A stretch of DNA of 64,000 nt. It comes from Welwitschia mirabilis (lineage: Eukaryota; Gnetophyta; Gnetopsida; Welwitschiales). The notes beneath the pieces were generated by a model. That model was not told the DNA's origin. It saw only the letters and a list, made by a program, of their open reading frames with translations, and searched no databases. How positions within the stretch are numbered: the stretch's first letter is position 1; each line of letters begins with the position of its first letter. This document shows, in pieces, positions 59,142 through 64,000 of this stretch. Made by a program: the position numbers and the translations under genes. The stretch lies in NCBI GenBank assembly GCA_051453625.1, contig JBOZIK010000001.1:145618431-145682430 (forward strand), read 5' to 3'.

Positions 59142-62100
59142 AGCCTTTGTCAATTCTTGACAAAAAACCAGGTAAAAAACTATAATTACTAATTTGTTTT
59201 TCAAAAGATAAATTTGGAATTATAAAATAGGCTCATAAAACACATCAAGTTACATAGATAAATAATAGGTAATGCATAATGTGTGAAATTTTTTTTCGAA
59301 AATAAGCCATGAACATGGGTCTTCCCACCCCGCCACCCCAAAGAAAAATAAAAAAATTCCATATTAGAAAATAANNNNNNNNNNGTGAAGTGCAAAGCTG
59401 AGTAATGTCAGATTTGAAAAATAGATATCTATGATATATTCTAATAAGTAAAGAAAAAGAGTGAACAATAAAAATGTTTCATTATAAAAATGATTAAGAG
59501 TAGTGCTTAAAATTTATTAAGAAAATACAATTAAATATGAAATATAATTTTATTAAAAACTAGATAAGAAAAACATAATGAGTGAAAAAATACGGTAATA
59601 ACTATGAGATAACTAACCAAATCACAAAAGAAAACAAAAAGTATGTGCATAAGATAACAGAAATAAAAGATAGCTTATGTATCTTATATTTAAATCTAGT
59701 TTATAAAATAAGTCATAGGATCACTTGATGTGTAAATGTATGGCTTGATCTATGAAAAATTCTATTTGATAAGGTAGTGCTATGATGATGCTAAAAATAG
59801 AATGAATGATCCAACCAAAGAATTACTCAAAAATGAACTTACCTACCAATATCTCAAAATAAACATCCAAATCTCAAGAAATGAAATGATCATGTGGAAT
59901 AGACTAAGAGTTTAGAAAATAAGCAATGCCTCTGATGATACTAGGAATAACATTGATCTCATAACCTCAAAGTTTTTATTATAGCTTTATTATCTATGAT
60001 GAAGGGAGTGCAACCACTATAAGAGAAGTAAGAACCTATAAAGTATGGCCAACTAGCCTTCCAGTGGAGTTTCCATAGCTATTATATTACACTACTAAAG
60101 GCTCTTTTCAGAAATATTTACCCTAGTGTACTTCTGGTAGGACATCATGGTGACCATATTTTTGAAATATGAAAAATAAAACATCANNNNNNNNNNNNNN
60201 NNNNNNNNNNNNNNNNNNNNNNNNNNNNNNNNNNNNNNNNNNNNNNNNNNNNNNNNNNNNNNNNNNNNNNNNNNNNNNNNNNNNNNGTGGAGTTTCCATA
60301 GCTATTATATTACACTACTAAAGGCTCTTTTCAGAAATATTTACCCTAGTGTACTTATGGTAGGACATCATGGTGACCATATTTTTGAAATATGAAAAAT
60401 AAAACATCATGACCTATTTTTACTCTTTTTTTAAATAATAAAATAAATACTTCACATGACCAAATATTCTAAAAACAAAGGTGAAAGTCATAAGATAAAG
60501 ATAGAAAAATACACTCTTAAATAATCTGAAATCCTTTAACCATTGATAAAATAAGCATCTTCCTTGAAACTGAAGTTCATGGACATNNNNNNNNNNNNNN
60601 NNNNNNNNNNNNNNNNNNNNNNNNNNNNNNNNNNNNNNNNNNNNNNNNNNNNNNNNNNNNNNNNNNNNNNNNNNNNNNNNNNNNNNAACATAAGATAGCT
60701 TACCAATCTGATATTTTAACCTCGCAGACTCCCATAAAGAAAATCATAATATCACTTAATGTGAAAAATGCATGACTTAATGTACAAAAATTCATTTTGA
60801 TAAGGCAGTGATTATGATGATTCTAGAGTAAAATTCTTTAAACAATGAATGATAAGACCAAAAAATTACTCAAAAATGAACTCTCCTATCATCATCTCAA
60901 AACAAACACCCAAATATCAAAAAATAAAATGGTCATGTGAAACGATTAAGAGTCTAAGAAACAAGCAATGCCTCTGATGACACCAGGAACATCACTGATT
61001 CATAGCCTTAAAGTAAAACACAACTTTATTATCCATGATGAGGGAAGTGCAACCATAGTCAGAGAAGTAAGAACCCATGAAGCATGGCCAACTGACCTCT
61101 CAGTAGAGTTTTCACAGCTATCATATTACACTGCCAAAGACTCCTCTCGGAAATATTTGCCCTAGTGTACTTGCAGTAGGACATCATGATGACCATGTTT
61201 TTGAGATAGTACAAATAGAAAATATCATGGTCTTTATGTCACTTTTTTTTAAAAAAAATAAAACAACATTCCACATGACCAAATACTCCAAAAGACAAAG
61301 GTAAAAGTCATAAAACTAAGACAGAAAAGAACACTCTTAAATAACCTAAGATCTTTTCACCATTGAGAAAAACATAAAAAATAAAGCATCTTCCTTTAAT
61401 TAAAGTTCATGGACATTTGAATGTCCTAAGATTTGATGAATCCAATCTTACCACTGAAATGCCCAAGTCAAAAGACTACTCATAAAAATAAATACATAAA
61501 TAAATTTTGAAAAATAATCAAGTAATGCCATAATAACTTTCAAAGGAAAAAGCTAAGAGAAAATTTAGACAGTTTACTTGTGTAATTCCAAATTTTACCC
61601 ATTTACTTCTTGCAATTCTCAAGCAGTCAAGTCAGAAATTTTAACAAACCATAAAAATGTATTTTTTCAAATTAATAGAAAATGAAAATCATGATTTTAT
61701 TGACTGTTATCCTGATCATTATCTAAATGACAAAGAGGATGATAGAGATAGAGAAACAGAAAAATTATCAGAAAACATGGAAAATTATCAAAAAGCTAGA
61801 AAATTAACAAAATTAATTATCGTCCTGTCTGTCAAGAGGATGATAAATGATAGATTATTTTTGACAGAAAGTAAAAGTATAGACTACAAATAGAAGCAAA
61901 AAAACTAAAAATAAGAAATTAAATTAGATACTATCAAAATAGAATCTTAAAAAAAAAGCAAGGCAAGCAAATTTTATTCAATTCCTAAATATAAAACATA
62001 CTTTTATTGAAAAGAAAGAAGGAAAAATTAAGGATATATTTTGACCTCGAAATTTTTAGAGAAATAAGGTCCAAACCAAAAATTTACCAATTAATAAAGC

Positions 62101-62400
62101 ATAAAATCTGTACAATTATTTATAAGTAAAATCAATTAGATGAAAAGAGGAGTAATGGAGATAACTATATGATACCACATTAAAGAATAAATTTTGGAAG
62201 TCAAAGGGGAGAAAAATGGCAACTCTAGTACAAGATTTTTATTGAATGCAAGAGTTTTATTTTGAGCATCACAAGGAAAATTATATTTAAGTGCATTAAA
62301 AATATTTTCATCTAAATTTAAATTATTATTTTCAATTTTTGGCTTATGTAATGGACAATCGCCCTATAATATTTATTGAAAATTTAGACTTCCTTACACT
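59142..62400 (-). other. TE6 3' internal region, non-coding, with a duplicated unit
   Basis: 59640-60586 and 60687-61416 are two diverged copies of one unit that is single in TE3 (31940-32784). N gaps: 59375-59384 (10), 60187-60286 (100) and 60587-60686 (100). The 123 bases before the second gap (60064-60186) recur after it (60287-60409) with one mismatch. A 78-codon hydrophilic ORF on the plus strand (61657-61893) runs against the element and is unproven. No pol domain is seen. Confidence 0.65.
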
Positions 62401-62407
62401 CTAAATA

Positions 62408-62941
62408 TTAAATTTCTTCTTCATTCTTAAGTTGGCCATCACAAAGCACATCCTTATTTGATTTCATCTCTCTGTTTTTAAGTGGGTAATGTTGTAAAAA
62501 AAAAGTGGATTTAATGTTATCTTCTAAGTTCATTTCATCATCACTTAGACCTTTCTTAATTGCATCAAAGACTCTAATTATAAAAATTCTATTTTGAAAA
62601 TGAAATTTTATTATTCTAGCTCTTGTATTAATGATGCAGTGGGCTATTTCACAAAAGGCTCTTCCTATAAGTAAAGGGTATGATCTGTTATGCCTAACTT
62701 CTATGATAATCACATCTATTAGGTAGCAGGACTCCCCAATTTGTATTGCCAAATATTTAATAATACCTAATGATTTCTTAATTGATATGTCTGTTAATTC
62801 TAAGACAACTGTAGTAGGTTCTATTCTATCCTCCAAATCAAGTCTCTTAGAAATATGAAGTGGCATAATGTTAACACTCACTCCAATATTTATTAAGGCT
62901 TTTCTAATATTTTTGTTTCTCTCTAAAGTAACATTAATCAT
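62408..62941 (-). pseudogene. TE6 Athila/Tat-type aspartic protease, open frame, active site mutated
   Basis: A 177-codon uninterrupted frame, the longest real one in the window. Near its start, KALINIGVSVNIMPLHI is the protease active-site block. The usual pattern is ALxDxGASxNxMP, so the catalytic Asp is Asn and the Ala is Val. The middle has PTTVVLELTD and IIEVRHNRSYPLLIGRAF, and CIINTRARIIKF follows, in the family order. The upstream frame KFKDPRAAM joins it to gag. It would cut the Gag polyprotein but cannot do so with the Asp lost. Lacking stops, it may be less decayed than its neighbours. Confidence 0.85.
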
Positions 62942-62999
62942 AGCTGCTCTTGGATCTTTAAATTTGGATGATTTTTATAATACTAAATTTGTGAGGGAT

Positions 63000-64000
63000 T
63001 GAGCAAGAAAAGCTTTGTTAGAAATGACTCATTTTTTTCCCTTCTTATTAAGTCTTTCCAAAGTTTTAAGTACCCCGAATTTTATTGCAAAAGTTTTCGA
63101 AAGGATAAGTTTATGCTCATATTTTTCATTAAAGCTTTTAAATGTTTATCAAAAGTTGAATTGTTATTAAACCTATCAAGCTAAGAGGTGGTTTATTGAG
63201 AAGGATTTTTCTTTTTCTTTTTGCTAAAAGAAGGTAAGTTATAATTTTCTAATATCTCAATGTTCTCTTTCTCTTCTTCCTCATCATTTTTAAAGTTATT
63301 TTGGGAGGTGGAAGGTTCATTTGGAGGAGGGTTTATTTCTTGTATTCTTCTTGTTATAACCTTACAATATTTTTTTAGTTAATTTGGGTTTGATAAAGGT
63401 TATGTTACTAAAGTTCTTTGAGGTCTTTAGTTTGCTAGTATTGTTTGTTGAAAGATGTTTACCATGTTTTTAATGTTGGTATTTGTTCTTGTAAGTTCTC
63501 CATAAGGTTTATTAGTTAATCATTTAGATATTAAAAGTTTAATGGTCTTGTTTAAGAGTTTACGTTTTCAAATTGGCTTCTAAAAGGTTGAGAATTATTT
63601 TGAAAATAAGTGTTCAACCTAGATTGTGTATAATTTTGGTTTTAGAAGTTTTGAGATGGTTAGTTAAAAGAAAAAACTTCTTCATGTATTATTTATTTAT
63701 ATGTTAATAAAAGATGACGATTTTTATTGATATGATAATTATCCTCATATAAATCACAAGTTTGCATAACATTTTTTTCAATTATGGTTTTAGCATCTAA
63801 GATCATTTCTACATATGTCTCCAAGATTATTGTAAAATCTCTCATAGAATTTATAGGATTTGATTCTACCTTTTTTTGTTATTTAACTTTCTTTAAGTCT
63901 TTGATGAATTGGCCTATAATTGAATTTTCTTTAAGAGTTGGCCAAGTTTGACTAACCTCCACAAGTTCTTTTGACTTCATCCAGGCATCATCTAATGTAA
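63000..64000 (-). pseudogene. gag: TE6 gag remnant, truncated by window edge
   Basis: The zinc knuckle region at 63717-63758 reads C-x2-Y-x4-H-x4-R: two of three Cys are changed by single transitions. Flanking sequence aligns with TE3 gag at 42000-43100 in the same order. The N-terminus lies outside the window. Many stops. Confidence 0.68.

Larger units (their letters stand above)
58047..64000 (-). mobile_element. TE6: gag-protease element related to TE3, 5' end outside window
   Basis: Minus strand. 3' LTR 58047-59128, polypurine tract 59129-59141, 3' region 59142-62400 (with gaps and a duplicated unit), protease 62408-63000 and gag from about 63000 to beyond 64000. Only 3.3 kb separates the LTR from the protease and no RT or integrase is visible, as in TE3. 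The 5' LTR and PBS lie outside the window. Confidence 0.78.

Noticed and set aside
61657-61893. 78-codon plus-strand hydrophilic ORF
   Set aside because: It runs antisense within TE6 and is not matched in TE3. AT-rich DNA of this type gives such frames by chance.
12130-64000. Intact autonomous retrotransposon
   Set aside because: Every element has broken catalytic motifs, stops or missing pol. None can be active as it stands.
1-64000. CRISPR arrays, operons, phage or bacterial origin
   Set aside because: No spaced identical short repeats, no bacterial-type genes, and the retroelement families are those of plants.

Overview
This window is AT-rich eukaryotic DNA made almost entirely of old LTR retrotransposons inserted into one another. 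The chromodomain Ty3/Gypsy element, the Athila-type pol, the Sirevirus-like Copia gag proteins and the initiator-Met and Asp-type primer-binding sites point to a flowering plant. I cannot name the species. I found no intact host gene, rRNA, tRNA or CRISPR array. All coding sequence is decayed, with in-frame stops and frameshifts, and many changes look like C-to-T or G-to-A deamination, as expected in methylated heterochromatin. The sequence is a draft scaffold with eleven N gaps.

Layout. 1-1980: two copies of a ~940-bp tandem repeat, both ending at the same base before a gap. 2431-4243: unassigned AT-rich DNA. 4244-20827: TE1, a plus-strand Del/Tekay-type chromovirus with LTRs of 4.6-5.0 kb, an initiator-Met-like PBS, decayed gag-PR-RT-IN, a split chromodomain and a clear polypurine tract. 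20828-21479: a possible fragment of another LTR. 21480 to about 57150: TE2, a plus-strand Athila-like element of about 12.5 kb before later insertions. TE3 (29277-45521, minus) sits inside TE2's integrase, TE4 (32785 to about 40200, minus, Copia) sits inside TE3, and TE5 (49880-56811, minus, Copia) sits inside TE2's 3' LTR. 58047 to the end: TE6, a relative of TE3 whose 5' end lies outside the window.

The most interesting signal is in the non-autonomous elements. TE4 and TE5 each have paired LTRs, an initiator-Met PBS, a Copia gag with a zinc knuckle and a polypurine tract. Where integrase, RT and RNase H should be, each has an ORF resembling the 'putative plant transposon protein' family (Pfam Transposase_32, from recall, not searched). 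TE3 keeps gag and a damaged protease and has a different, unrecognised ORF in the pol position. TE6 keeps gag and protease, and no pol is visible. The window therefore holds several gag-bearing, pol-less elements that probably depended on autonomous relatives. TE2 and TE3 share a decayed Asp-type PBS, so a TE2-like element is a plausible helper for TE3.

Relative ages follow from the nesting: TE2 is oldest, then TE3, then TE4. TE5 is also younger than TE2. TE1 lies beside this stack and cannot be ordered against it.
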